The notes beneath the pieces were generated by a model. That model saw nothing but the letters and a program-made list of their open reading frames with translations, did no database searches and was not told the DNA's origin. A DNA stretch of 7,180 nt from an uncultured Caryophanales bacterium (lineage in GTDB: Bacteria > Bacillota_I > Bacilli_A > RF39 > UBA660): contig CAMVPJ010000049.1 of the NCBI GenBank assembly GCA_947169395.1, forward strand, positions 1 to 7,180, written 5' to 3'. Below are positions 1-7,180 of this stretch, piece by piece. Numbering within the stretch: position 1 is the first letter of the stretch; every line of letters starts with the position of its first letter. Both the position numbers and the translations under genes were made by a program.

Positions 1-3000
1 CATTTTTAATCTCTTCACTACGTTCTACTAATGTCTTTTGAAATTCATCTAATTCATCACTTTTAGGAGCAACTATAATAGTAGGCTTATCATTTTTTAA
101 TTTAGGTACAGGTAAGTTTAACATATCTGATGTTTTAATATCTGCAACTTCTTTAAATAAAGTAATTAACTCTGGTAGATTAAAAAATCTAGCAAATCGT
201 GCTTTATTTCTAAAGCCACTACCATCTGGAGCAATTTCAAAATTATTAACTATTTCACCGAATGTTGTAGCCCAATCATCAAAATGCTCAATACCAATCT
301 CTTTTAGCCTATCAGGTTGTAAATACTTTTGCATAACAAATAATTCACACATTGAGTTAGATATTGGAGTACCTGTTGCGAAAGTAATACCCTTACCTCC
401 ATTAGTATCGAGTATATACTTAGTTTTCATAAACAAATCAGTTGCTTTTTTAGACTCACCATTATTAACACCTGCAACATTTCTCATTTTTGAGAAAACT
501 GGTAGATTTTTAAACATGTGTGCCTCATCTACAACTATATAATCTACTCCAAGTTCTTCAAATATAACTCCATCATCTTTAGGACTATCTAATAGATTTT
601 TTAATTTTGACTCTGCTTTTGATTTTATTTGTTCAAGTTTTTTTACACTTAATCCATTACCAGTTTCGGATTTAACTCTTTCTATTGCGGTAGTTATTTC
701 ATCTATTTGATTTTCAATATATTCCTTTTCATATTCTTTACTGATAGGAATAGCCCCAAAACTAGAATGAGTAATAATTACTGCATCCCAGTTACCTGTT
801 GCAACCTTACCAACAAACTTTCTTCTTTTATTCTTTCCAATATCTTTTTTAGTTGCAATTAATACATTAGCAGTAGGATATAGTTTTAAAAACTCACTAG
901 ACCACTCAGTTAATAAATGGTTTGGAACAACAAACATTGGCTTACTAATTATACCTAAACGTTTTAGTTCCATTGTACTTGCAATACATTCATAAGTTTT
1001 TCCAGCACCTACTGCATGTGCGAGTAAAGTATTTTTACCATATAAAACTCTAGCAACCGCATCTTTTTGATGTGGGCGAAGTTCAATAGATGGATTCATT
1101 CCATCAAAGGTTAGATGACTACCATCATATTCTCTTTCACGAGTGCAATTAAACTTATCATTATATATTCGAGTAAGTCTATTTCTTCTATCTTCATCTT
1201 TCCATAACCATTCTTTAAACTCTTGCTTTATAAGTTCCTGCTTTTCCCTAGCTGAAGCAGTTTCATAAGCATTTACAACAAAACGATTATCATCTACTTT
1301 ATCATATACAGTTATTAATTGAAGATTTAATGTATTTTTTATAATTGATAATGCATCTGCTCTTTGTGTACCCCAAGTACTTGTACTTTTAACACCATAA
1401 TTATATAATCCATTCGCTTGAAATAACCAATTATTTGTTTCACTTACATATTTTATTTTTAATTTGCTTCTATACCATGAACTTATATCTAATAATTCAA
1501 TGCAGAAATCGCAATAAATATCTTCAGGTATCCAAGTTGAGCCTAATTTAAAACTTATTTCATCATAAGTTAGTTCTTTAGGTTGTACACGCTTTAATGC
1601 TTCAATATTCTTATCATACTTGTTATTAATATTAACTGATTTAGCATAATTTAATTTATGCTTTACATTACCACTTAAATAATCAGATGCAATTACATAA
1701 CCCTTATTAAACTCATCGGTTTTCTCTGGATCTTGATATATTAAGCCATCTAATTCATCAATTATTTCATCTTCAGTTTTTGGATATAAATACATCATAT
1801 ACTCTAAATCTACAATACCACGATTATTAAGTGACCATTTTAATGCCTCGTCAGCTGACTCTACACTTGTTATTTCTTTCGTTTTTCTAATTGTTCTTTT
1901 TGTAAAAACATCACCTTTTTCATATACTTTATTATTAACATCAGTACTGATATCATTTTCAAGTGAAGTTAACAAGTAATAATCTGGATCATCGCTGAAT
2001 GCTCTTTCATTTGCTTTATCATTTATATATCCATGTTTTTTAACAAACTTATCATATATATCGGAAAGATTTTTTTGAGCATGAGATAATTCTTCATTAC
2101 TACCATCATTTAATTGAATATCAAATACTTCCCTTAATGCACTTTTAAGTTCACACATTCCAATTATTCTTTTCGCAATCTTACCTTCTTGTATGGAATA
2201 AGGTATTAATTTAGAATCAACTCTCTGATAAATAATATCTTTATTATTATTTTTAATAATAACAAAAGCACCATTTTTAACACTATCATCTGCAGGCAAT
2301 ATATCTTCATTAATAGACTCTTCAGTTTTATCTATCACACTTTCTTCATAGATATTACTAGGAAGTTTACTTATTGCATTATCTATTAAATCATTTATAT
2401 CAGTACTATTAGACTTTAATGTACCACTATAACCGTAAGGCGTTGATTCTAGAACATAATCTCCTAACATCATATCAGGATTGTTAATATAATAATTATT
2501 AAGTTTTATATCATCTGTATAAACACTAGTATTTATCCAATCACAATCACTTATATCACGTTTAATCTCATCTCTTTTTTTCAAAAATATTATGTCTGTA
2601 GTGACTTTAGTATTAGCATTATTTTTAAATGTATCGTCTGGTAATCTAAGTGCTCCAATAAACTCTGCTCTTTTTGCAATATATTCTCTAGCCTTAGAAT
2701 CTTTTTTATCAAGTGTTCCACTACTAGTTATAAATGCAATAACTCCCCCGCATCTAACTTTATCTAATGTCTTTTGAAAAAAGTAATCATGAATATAAAA
2801 CTTTTCTTTATACCTTTTATCAAATACAGTAGTATTAGCAAATGGAACGTTTCCAAGTGCAACATCAAATAGATTATCAGAAACATTAGAACTTTCATAG
2901 CCATTTATTTCTATCTTAGCATTAGGATATAGTTTTTTAGCAATTCTACCACTTATACTATCTATTTCAATACCATATAGTTTTGACTTATCAAAAATAC

Positions 3001-4810
3001 TAGGCAATCTTCCAAAGAAATTACCTATACCACACGATGGCTCTAGAATATTACCACCTTTAAAACCAAACTTTTCAAGTGCTTTATAAATACTATCAAT
3101 TGCAATATTTGGAGTATAAAAAGAAGATAATGTAGAATGCATCGCATCATTATATTCATCTATTGTAAGTATTTCTTTTAATCTTTTTCTTTCACTATTC
3201 CAATTATCTTTTCTCTCATCAAATGCATCAGAAATACCACCCCAACCTACATAGCGAGAAAGTATATCCTGTTCTTCACTAGTTGCATTTCTATTATCAC
3301 TTTCTAACTTCTTTAGTAATTCAATTGCTTTAATATTATCCTCAAATCTGCTCTTTGCACCAAAACTAATATCTATCTTATCATCACCAATATGATAATT
3401 AGTAATTGGCAAATCAGAAATTACTTCATTAGTTATAAGTTCTGTATTATCATTAGCAATTTCTTCTAATTTCTCAGTCTGATTTGATTCTAATTCCTCA
3501 ATTACTTCATTATTTGGAATACTTAAATCAAAATCTTTATAATCAAAATTCATCCAATAAATATGTATTATGTTAGGTGAAATTATAATTGAAAAATCTT
3601 CATCTTTATAAAGAGATTGAATAAAAGAATTATTTGATGAAGAAGTATTTAATATATCCTCGTCTGTTTTATCTTCATTAAAATATGTAAAACTTGTATC
3701 CTTATCTGCATATTCAGTATTAATTGAACTTTTTAACATAATAGATAGATTCCTATTTTTAGAACTTATATGTTCCCATTTTTGCAATTCTACACTATCA
3801 ATTTCAAAAGTTCCCTGATATTTAGTATTAAACGAATTAAATATGTCACATATTTTATTAGCGAGTTCTTCTTCTCTCGATACAAACAAACTCATTTGAA
3901 CTAACTCATCTGACTTCTTATCTTCTTCTAAGTATTCATTATCATTAATCTCACTATTTGGAAACAATACTTTATATCTATTTACATAATTATTATAAAT
4001 ACTATCTAATAACTCATAACTATAACTACTATTATTTACAATATTATTTAGATACTGTTCTTTATCATATTCAGTTAAAAATGAATTACTTTTATACTGA
4101 TTTAATACATTATCTTGAATGGTATTTTGTACTTTATATAAATCATCAGCTAATTTACTAAAATCATTATATAAAGTAGCCGTTTCCTTATTAATAATCT
4201 GCATGTATTTAAGAATATTATCATCATCTATATCCTTAATCATTTCATAACTATTTTGTAAATTATTGATATTAAAATTAGTTTTAGATAAAAAAAGTGA
4301 AGTCATCGTAGTTACAATAAACTCCACTTCATTATCTGATAAATCAAAATAATTATTTTGAACTATTTCTTTAGTTATTACATTAAATGTATTATAAAAG
4401 TTATCATTAACTTCAATAGAATTATCTTTCTTAATCCCTATTTTATCTTGATAGTATTTAAGTACAATATCATCATCAATATGATTATAAGTCCACAAGT
4501 GATAATCTCTACCATATGTTTGATTAATATCAAATACATAAACCTTATTATCATTATCAAGGATTGGTACTCCTTTACTTCTAGGCTTTATTCTTCTACC
4601 TATCTCATCACTATTCCAATCATCAAAAGTCATAAACACTTTACCAGTAGGATTATAACAAAAAAGATTAAGTATATTATCAATACTATATGTATCTAGT
4701 AATTTAGACCAATAAGTAATAAACTTGTTCCATTCATTATAATTTTTTTTAATTTCATTTAATGCATCATTTCTTGTTTCAATAAACTCTTTTTTAAATT
4801 TATTATCCAT
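1..4810 (-). CDS. Giant polyvalent protein: ArdC-like region + N6-adenine-type DNA methyltransferase + SNF2 helicase (partial, 3' end outside window)
   Basis: The frame is open from an ATG at 4808-4810 to the left edge, 1603 residues with no stop. Order of domains seen: an ArdC-N-like region (about 41-101) with FDDWN, GRRI, SKGVPI and YVFDINQT; an unassigned Asn/Asp-rich part (about 120-480); a methyltransferase (about 484-790) with GWGG (522-525), EPSCGIG (590-596, SAM binding) and NVPF (654-657, in place of NPPY); a linker containing REVFDIQL (893) and SGNV (1046); then a SNF2-type ATPase with LRPHQ (1244), GAGKT (1268-1272), VVPNH (1294-1298), DEAH (1428-1431) and ATGTPISN (1478-1485). The second RecA lobe lies beyond the window. 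The arrangement matches the large helicase-methylase proteins of Bacillota conjugative elements and resembles phage P1 DarB. Known role of relatives: antirestriction or modification of entering DNA. Its action here is inferred. The chosen start has an AGAAGG site 6 bases upstream. An in-frame ATG at 4826-4828 adds six residues but has no ribosome binding site. Confidence 0.93.
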   Translation of the reverse strand, partial: MDNKFKKEFIETRNDALNEIKKNYNEWNKFITYWSKLLDTYSIDNILNLFCYNPTGKVFMTFDDWNSDEIGRRIKPRSKGVPILDNDNKVYVFDINQTYGRDYHLWTYNHIDDDIVLKYYQDKIGIKKDNSIEVNDNFYNTFNVITKEIVQNNYFDLSDNEVEFIVTTMTSLFLSKTNFNINNLQNSYEMIKDIDDDNILKYMQIINKETATLYNDFSKLADDLYKVQNTIQDNVLNQYKSNSFLTEYDKEQYLNNIVNNSSYSYELLDSIYNNYVNRYKVLFPNSEINDNEYLEEDKKSDELVQMSLFVSREEELANKICDIFNSFNTKYQGTFEIDSVELQKWEHISSKNRNLSIMLKSSINTEYADKDTSFTYFNEDKTDEDILNTSSSNNSFIQSLYKDEDFSIIISPNIIHIYWMNFDYKDFDLSIPNNEVIEELESNQTEKLEEIANDNTELITNEVISDLPITNYHIGDDKIDISFGAKSRFEDNIKAIELLKKLESDNRNATSEEQDILSRYVGWGGISDAFDERKDNWNSERKRLKEILTIDEYNDAMHSTLSSFYTPNIAIDSIYKALEKFGFKGGNILEPSCGIGNFFGRLPSIFDKSKLYGIEIDSISGRIAKKLYPNAKIEINGYESSNVSDNLFDVALGNVPFANTTVFDKRYKEKFYIHDYFFQKTLDKVRCGGVIAFITSSGTLDKKDSKAREYIAKRAEFIGALRLPDDTFKNNANTKVTTDIIFLKKRDEIKRDISDCDWINTSVYTDDIKLNNYYINNPDMMLGDYVLESTPYGYSGTLKSNSTDINDLIDNAISKLPSNIYEESVIDKTEESINEDILPADDSVKNGAFVIIKNNNKDIIYQRVDSKLIPYSIQEGKIAKRIIGMCELKSALREVFDIQLNDGSNEELSHAQKNLSDIYDKFVKKHGYINDKANERAFSDDPDYYLLTSLENDISTDVNNKVYEKGDVFTKRTIRKTKEITSVESADEALKWSLNNRGIVDLEYMMYLYPKTEDEIIDELDGLIYQDPEKTDEFNKGYVIASDYLSGNVKHKLNYAKSVNINNKYDKNIEALKRVQPKELTYDEISFKLGSTWIPEDIYCDFCIELLDISSWYRSKLKIKYVSETNNWLFQANGLYNYGVKSTSTWGTQRADALSIIKNTLNLQLITVYDKVDDNRFVVNAYETASAREKQELIKQEFKEWLWKDEDRRNRLTRIYNDKFNCTREREYDGSHLTFDGMNPSIELRPHQKDAVARVLYGKNTLLAHAVGAGKTYECIASTMELKRLGIISKPMFVVPNHLLTEWSSEFLKLYPTANVLIATKKDIGKNKRRKFVGKVATGNWDAVIITHSSFGAIPISKEYEKEYIENQIDEITTAIERVKSETGNGLSVKKLEQIKSKAESKLKNLLDSPKDDGVIFEELGVDYIVVDEAHMFKNLPVFSKMRNVAGVNNGESKKATDLFMKTKYILDTNGGKGITFATGTPISNSMCELFVMQKYLQPDRLKEIGIEHFDDWATTFGEIVNNFEIAPDGSGFRNKARFARFFNLPELITLFKEVADIKTSDMLNLPVPKLKNDKPTIIVAPKSDELDEFQKTLVERSEEIKN

Positions 4811-4816
4811 TTTACA

Positions 4817-4822
4817 CCTTCT
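4817..4822 (-). promoter_or_regulatory. Ribosome binding site of the giant methyltransferase-helicase gene
   Basis: On the minus strand AGAAGG lies 6 bases before the ATG at 4808-4810. It decides the start against the in-frame ATG at 4826-4828, which is preceded only by a T run. The same AGAAGG core precedes the coupling-protein gene, so the two genes appear to share a translation signal. Confidence 0.8.
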
Positions 4823-4829
4823 TTCCATG

Positions 4830-4852
4830 AAAAAAAGAACAATTGCTGTTCT
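4830..4852 (-). terminator. Weak hairpin plus T run between coupling-protein gene and giant gene
   Basis: Read on the minus strand, AGAACA and TGTTCT (4847-4852 and 4836-4841) form a perfect 6-bp stem around a 5-base loop. Six further T residues follow directly (4830-4835). This is the layout of a rho-independent terminator for transcripts leaving the coupling-protein gene, whose stop is 25 bases upstream. The stem is short with only two G-C pairs, so it would at best terminate partly and could attenuate the giant gene or mark an mRNA processing point. On the plus strand no T run follows, so it is one-directional. I saw no convincing promoter for the giant gene in the 66-base spacer, which favours read-through. 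Confidence 0.4.
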
Positions 4853-4876
4853 GATTTAATTGATTCATCTTTCATC

Positions 4877-6865
4877 TTAATTTTCATCATCTAAAGATAT
4901 TTCAATCAATGTATTCATATCTTTCTTTTTTATTTTCTTAGAATCAATTATTACATTATAATTAAAATTCATTTTTAGACTTAATCCTTCTAATATTCTT
5001 ATATCATTTGCTGATAAAGGACTTGCTAAAAATAATTTACCTATAATAGTTCCTTTGTTATTCATATAACCAACATTATAATCAACCTTACCAAATTCTT
5101 TAATTATATTATTTATAACTTCATTTATTCTATCTTTAATGCTTACATTATCACTACTTTCCTTTTCGTGAGAGGTATCTTCACTATTACTTGTAGTTTC
5201 TTTATTATCATTATTAAACTTTATATGTTCTACTGTAAAATAAGTATCAATAAGTCTAGCTAAAGGTCTAACCTCTCTATTAACCATCCCTTCTTTATAA
5301 CAACTAAACTTTTTATAAACAATAGTATCCCTAAAAATTGGATGACTAATTGTTGGAAAAATTATTGTTTTATAGTGTAATTGCTTTATTTCATCTGCAG
5401 TAAGTAAGTTTCTTGCAATTAAACTTGTACCTTTACTACCATTATTATTTGTAAAACTCATAGAATAATTTATCGATGATGTTTCAATAGTTTTATTACC
5501 AAGTCTTTTAGATATTGCCTCTGCTGTTTCTTCTGTGTTTGTCTTAAGATAAGCAAGTCCACAGTTATCTTGAATAATTTGGCTAACCTCTCTACCATAT
5601 AAATTATCAAGTTGAGCAAAACTCTGCAAAAAGAATTGAAAATACATTCCCCTACTTCTTGCAACTGATACTATCGTTTCAATATCTTCTAGTGGTGGTG
5701 TATTTGCAAATTCATCTAATAAGAAAACAAGGTCATAAGGTAATCTCTTGTTAGGTTGATTATTTGATAATAATACTAAAGTTTTATAGATTAATGAAAC
5801 AATGATTGATACTAAAGTATAATATATTTTTGACTCATCAGGGATACAACAATATAAAACTGTAGGCTCTTTACCTAATATATCAAAATCAAAGTCTGAA
5901 TCAGATGTAATATTTTCTACATTAATATCATCAAATAAACTCATTCTTTCATTAAATACACTTGTTATACTTTTATAAGTATTTTCGCTTGATGATATAA
6001 CTGGTAATAGTTTATCTTTACTTTTAAGTCCATAATGTTTTTCAGTAATATACTTCTTTAATAGTTTTTGATTTTTATCTGTCATGGAACTATTTTGAAA
6101 CTTTTTTATTGATGATAAAGTAATCATTTTTCTATCAATCTTACCATCTGCATATTCTTCTAAAAATAAAGCAATTATTCCATATAATAAATCACTCGCA
6201 CTATTATTCCAAAATGCCTCTTTAGCAGTTTTATCTTCCATTATTATTTTTGAAATTGACTCTATTAACTGATTACTTTGCGCTAGATGTTCAATTGCAA
6301 TATTCTGATATTCCATTTTCTTTTTTATATCAGATTCATTAATAGATAACTTATCATTATAACTGTATTCTTCATACTCACGAATAATTGGCTCTAGTAT
6401 ATTTAGATGATTAGATAAACTAGGATTTCTAAAATCAAGAGTTAATATATTATAACCTTCATCTTGAAACATTTTACTAGTTGTACTAAATATTTCACCT
6501 TTTGGATCAGTTATAAAGACACTTTTCTTAACCTTAGCAGTAGCAATAAAACTACATTCAGGAATTACTGCAGTAACTGATTTACCACTACCTGTTGAGC
6601 CTAAGTATATCCAATGTGGTGTTTCATTATCAAACCACACATATTTATTATTTTTAGAGTAATATACTGGAAAACCGCTTTCATTAATATTACTAACTTC
6701 TTCTTTTCTAAATTTCTTATCTATCTCCTTTTTTGTTGCCCATCTAGCACTACCATGCTCATTATTATTCTTTAGTTTTTGTCTAGATATAAGTGGCTCA
6801 ATAAGATATAAAAATACAATTATTGATACTACTATAACTAAAACAATAATATAACTAAATGGCAT
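4877..6865 (-). CDS. virD4: VirD4/TraG-family type IV secretion coupling protein (T4CP)
   Basis: This 662-residue protein is a conjugative coupling ATPase: it sits in the inner membrane and hands DNA-relaxase complexes and protein substrates to the type IV secretion channel. One hydrophobic membrane segment is visible at residues 4-22. It is followed by the family block HGSARWATKKEI (37-48), Walker A GSTGSGKS (89-96), TDPKGE (119-124), a helical insertion that is probably the all-alpha domain (about 162-330), Walker B FLLDEFAN (381-388) and the SRGMYFQFFLQSFAQL block (404-419) around the sensor region. The blocks resemble the VirD4-like proteins of clostridial elements. Beyond about residue 550 lies a Ser/Asp/Glu-rich linker and an extra domain of about 85 residues. 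The ATG at 6863-6865 is preceded by AGAAGGA at 5 bases and lies 2 bases after the stop of the upstream gene, which indicates translational coupling. The gene ends with TAA. Confidence 0.95.
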   Translation of the reverse strand: MPFSYIIVLVIVVSIIVFLYLIEPLISRQKLKNNNEHGSARWATKKEIDKKFRKEEVSNINESGFPVYYSKNNKYVWFDNETPHWIYLGSTGSGKSVTAVIPECSFIATAKVKKSVFITDPKGEIFSTTSKMFQDEGYNILTLDFRNPSLSNHLNILEPIIREYEEYSYNDKLSINESDIKKKMEYQNIAIEHLAQSNQLIESISKIIMEDKTAKEAFWNNSASDLLYGIIALFLEEYADGKIDRKMITLSSIKKFQNSSMTDKNQKLLKKYITEKHYGLKSKDKLLPVISSSENTYKSITSVFNERMSLFDDINVENITSDSDFDFDILGKEPTVLYCCIPDESKIYYTLVSIIVSLIYKTLVLLSNNQPNKRLPYDLVFLLDEFANTPPLEDIETIVSVARSRGMYFQFFLQSFAQLDNLYGREVSQIIQDNCGLAYLKTNTEETAEAISKRLGNKTIETSSINYSMSFTNNNGSKGTSLIARNLLTADEIKQLHYKTIIFPTISHPIFRDTIVYKKFSCYKEGMVNREVRPLARLIDTYFTVEHIKFNNDNKETTSNSEDTSHEKESSDNVSIKDRINEVINNIIKEFGKVDYNVGYMNNKGTIIGKLFLASPLSANDIRILEGLSLKMNFNYNVIIDSKKIKKKDMNTLIEISLDDEN

Positions 6866-6867
6866 TA

Positions 6868-7128
6868 CTATCCTTCTAATTTATTATTAGATTTAGTATT
6901 TTCTGTAATCAATGTTTTTAAAAAGTCATTTTCATGTTTTAATAGTTTTATATATAAATTACTTAATTCTTTTTCAACATTATTTAATTTTTTCCCTTTA
7001 GTTTCATATTTACTAATTAGTTTTGAATTATATTTAATTTTTGATTCAATTTTACTAACTACATTATGATACTTAACAATAGTTGTTTGCATATTAGCAA
7101 ACTCTGTATTTAATTTAGTAAAATCCAT
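6868..7128 (-). CDS. Small coiled-coil protein of unknown function, coupled to the coupling-protein gene
   Basis: I do not recognise the family. From the ATG at 7126-7128 the product has 86 residues and begins MDFTKLN. The longest reading starts at an ATG at 7165-7167 and has 99 residues. I prefer the shorter form because the 13 extra codons (TTG, AGC and two GTG among them) are unlike the AT-rich codons of the rest, the longer start has no ribosome binding site, and AAAGGA lies 12 bases before the shorter start, with GGTG closer at 6. The product is charged, Lys/Asn/Glu-rich, without a signal peptide or membrane segment. Spaced hydrophobic residues across most of its length predict one or two long helices or a coiled coil. 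It ends with TAG two bases before the T4CP start. Its position suggests an accessory or partner of the transfer apparatus, which is inference only. Confidence 0.75.
   Translation of the reverse strand: MDFTKLNTEFANMQTTIVKYHNVVSKIESKIKYNSKLISKYETKGKKLNNVEKELSNLYIKLLKHENDFLKTLITENTKSNNKLEG
6871..6877 (-). promoter_or_regulatory. Ribosome binding site of the coupling-protein gene, inside the upstream gene
   Basis: On the minus strand AGAAGGA lies 5 bases before the ATG at 6863-6865 and encodes part of the last codons (Leu-Glu-Gly) of the upstream coiled-coil gene. Ribosomes ending on that gene would reach the site directly, which supports a single operon and coupled translation. Confidence 0.8.
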
Positions 7129-7137
7129 ATTAAGCAC

Positions 7138-7174
7138 CATTCCTTTCACTTCGCTCAAGTCACACATAGGAATG
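7138..7174 (-). promoter_or_regulatory. Leader inverted repeat that may cover the ribosome binding site of the small gene
   Basis: In the minus-strand transcript CATTCCT (7168-7174) is perfectly complementary to AGGAATG (7138-7144), with a possible extra U-G pair outside. A second short stem ACTT/AAGT (7157-7160 with 7148-7151) with loop GAGCG lies between them. The outer right arm contains the AGGA of the presumed ribosome binding site (AAAGGA, 7141-7146), so folding could hide it. The stretch is clearly richer in G+C than the surrounding sequence. No T run follows, which speaks against a terminator. Sequence further upstream is outside the window. Confidence 0.35.
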
Positions 7175-7180
7175 AAAATT

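Noticed and set aside
2592..2777. Open frame of 61 codons on the plus strand that looks hydrophobic.
   Set aside because: It is antisense to the conserved methyltransferase core (motifs around [12 protein letters not shown] and the ITSSGTLDK segment), so it is a shadow.
3958..4161. Open frame of 67 codons on the plus strand, very Tyr-rich.
   Set aside because: Antisense shadow of the giant gene, with low-complexity composition and no supporting motif.
4358..4699. Open frame of 113 codons on the plus strand.
   Set aside because: It lies antisense to the N-terminal part of the giant gene. Its Ile/Tyr/Asn-rich product is what AT-rich antisense frames give, and the opposite strand carries recognisable ArdC-like motifs.
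1..4810. Possible alternative genetic code (TGA as tryptophan), given the extreme AT content.
   Set aside because: All tryptophans in the giant frame are TGG and no in-frame TGA was met over 1603 codons, so a mycoplasma-type code is not supported.
4811..4828. Upstream in-frame ATG at 4826-4828 as the start of the giant gene.
   Set aside because: It has only a T run upstream, and the AGAAGG site for the ATG at 4808-4810 would then be coding. The next in-frame stop is at 4856-4858, so no longer start exists.
4759..4875. Short 38-codon frame on the minus strand starting at an ATG one base after the virD4 stop (begins [13 protein letters not shown]) and running into the giant gene.
   Set aside because: It has no clear ribosome binding site, overlaps the start of the giant gene by about 50 bases and contains the hairpin and T run. 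Chance is the simpler explanation, though conservation in relatives would reopen it.
5470..5664. Open frame of 64 codons on the minus strand.
   Set aside because: It overlaps the conserved Walker B and downstream blocks of the coupling protein in another frame.
1..7180. CRISPR arrays, tRNA/rRNA genes, insertion sequences, oriT or attachment sites.
   Set aside because: Reading both strands I saw no regularly spaced repeats, RNA gene cores, transposase motifs or long terminal inverted repeats. Coding sequence fills nearly the whole window.

Overview
The window is a piece of a conjugative or integrative mobile element from a very low-G+C bacterium, roughly 25-30% G+C by eye. The families present are those of integrative conjugative elements in Bacillota such as clostridia and Erysipelotrichia-type gut bacteria. 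Tryptophan is encoded by TGG throughout and no in-frame TGA was met, so the code looks standard rather than mycoplasma-type. A Mycoplasmatota relative that uses the standard code remains possible. Strain or species cannot be given.

All three genes lie on the minus strand, so transcription runs from the right edge to the left. At the right (about 7129-7180) is a short G+C-richer leader with an inverted repeat that could fold over the ribosome binding site of the first gene. Next comes a small coiled-coil gene of unknown function (about 6868-7128, or to 7167 with the longest start). Two bases after its stop comes a VirD4/TraG-family type IV coupling protein (4877-6865), with the Walker A and Walker B motifs of an AAA+-like DNA pump. 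A 66-base spacer (4811-4876) holds a weak hairpin followed by a T run. After it begins a giant gene that runs off the left edge (<1-4810, at least 1603 residues).

The giant protein joins an N-terminal ArdC-like region, an N6-adenine-type DNA methyltransferase and a SNF2-type helicase. This is the architecture of the 'polyvalent' or DarB-like proteins of conjugative elements and phages. It was absent from simple ORF listing because its stop codon is outside the window. I translated the frame by hand and found no stop or frameshift.

Together the genes suggest a transfer operon. The coupling protein brings DNA and protein substrates to the type IV secretion channel. The giant protein probably modifies or protects the transferred DNA, and may itself be sent into the recipient. 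The pieces belong to known families. I see no clear sign of a wholly new system, but the coiled-coil gene, the extra C-terminal domain of the coupling protein and the unassigned middle of the giant protein are worth checking. There is no gene-free stretch longer than 300 bases.
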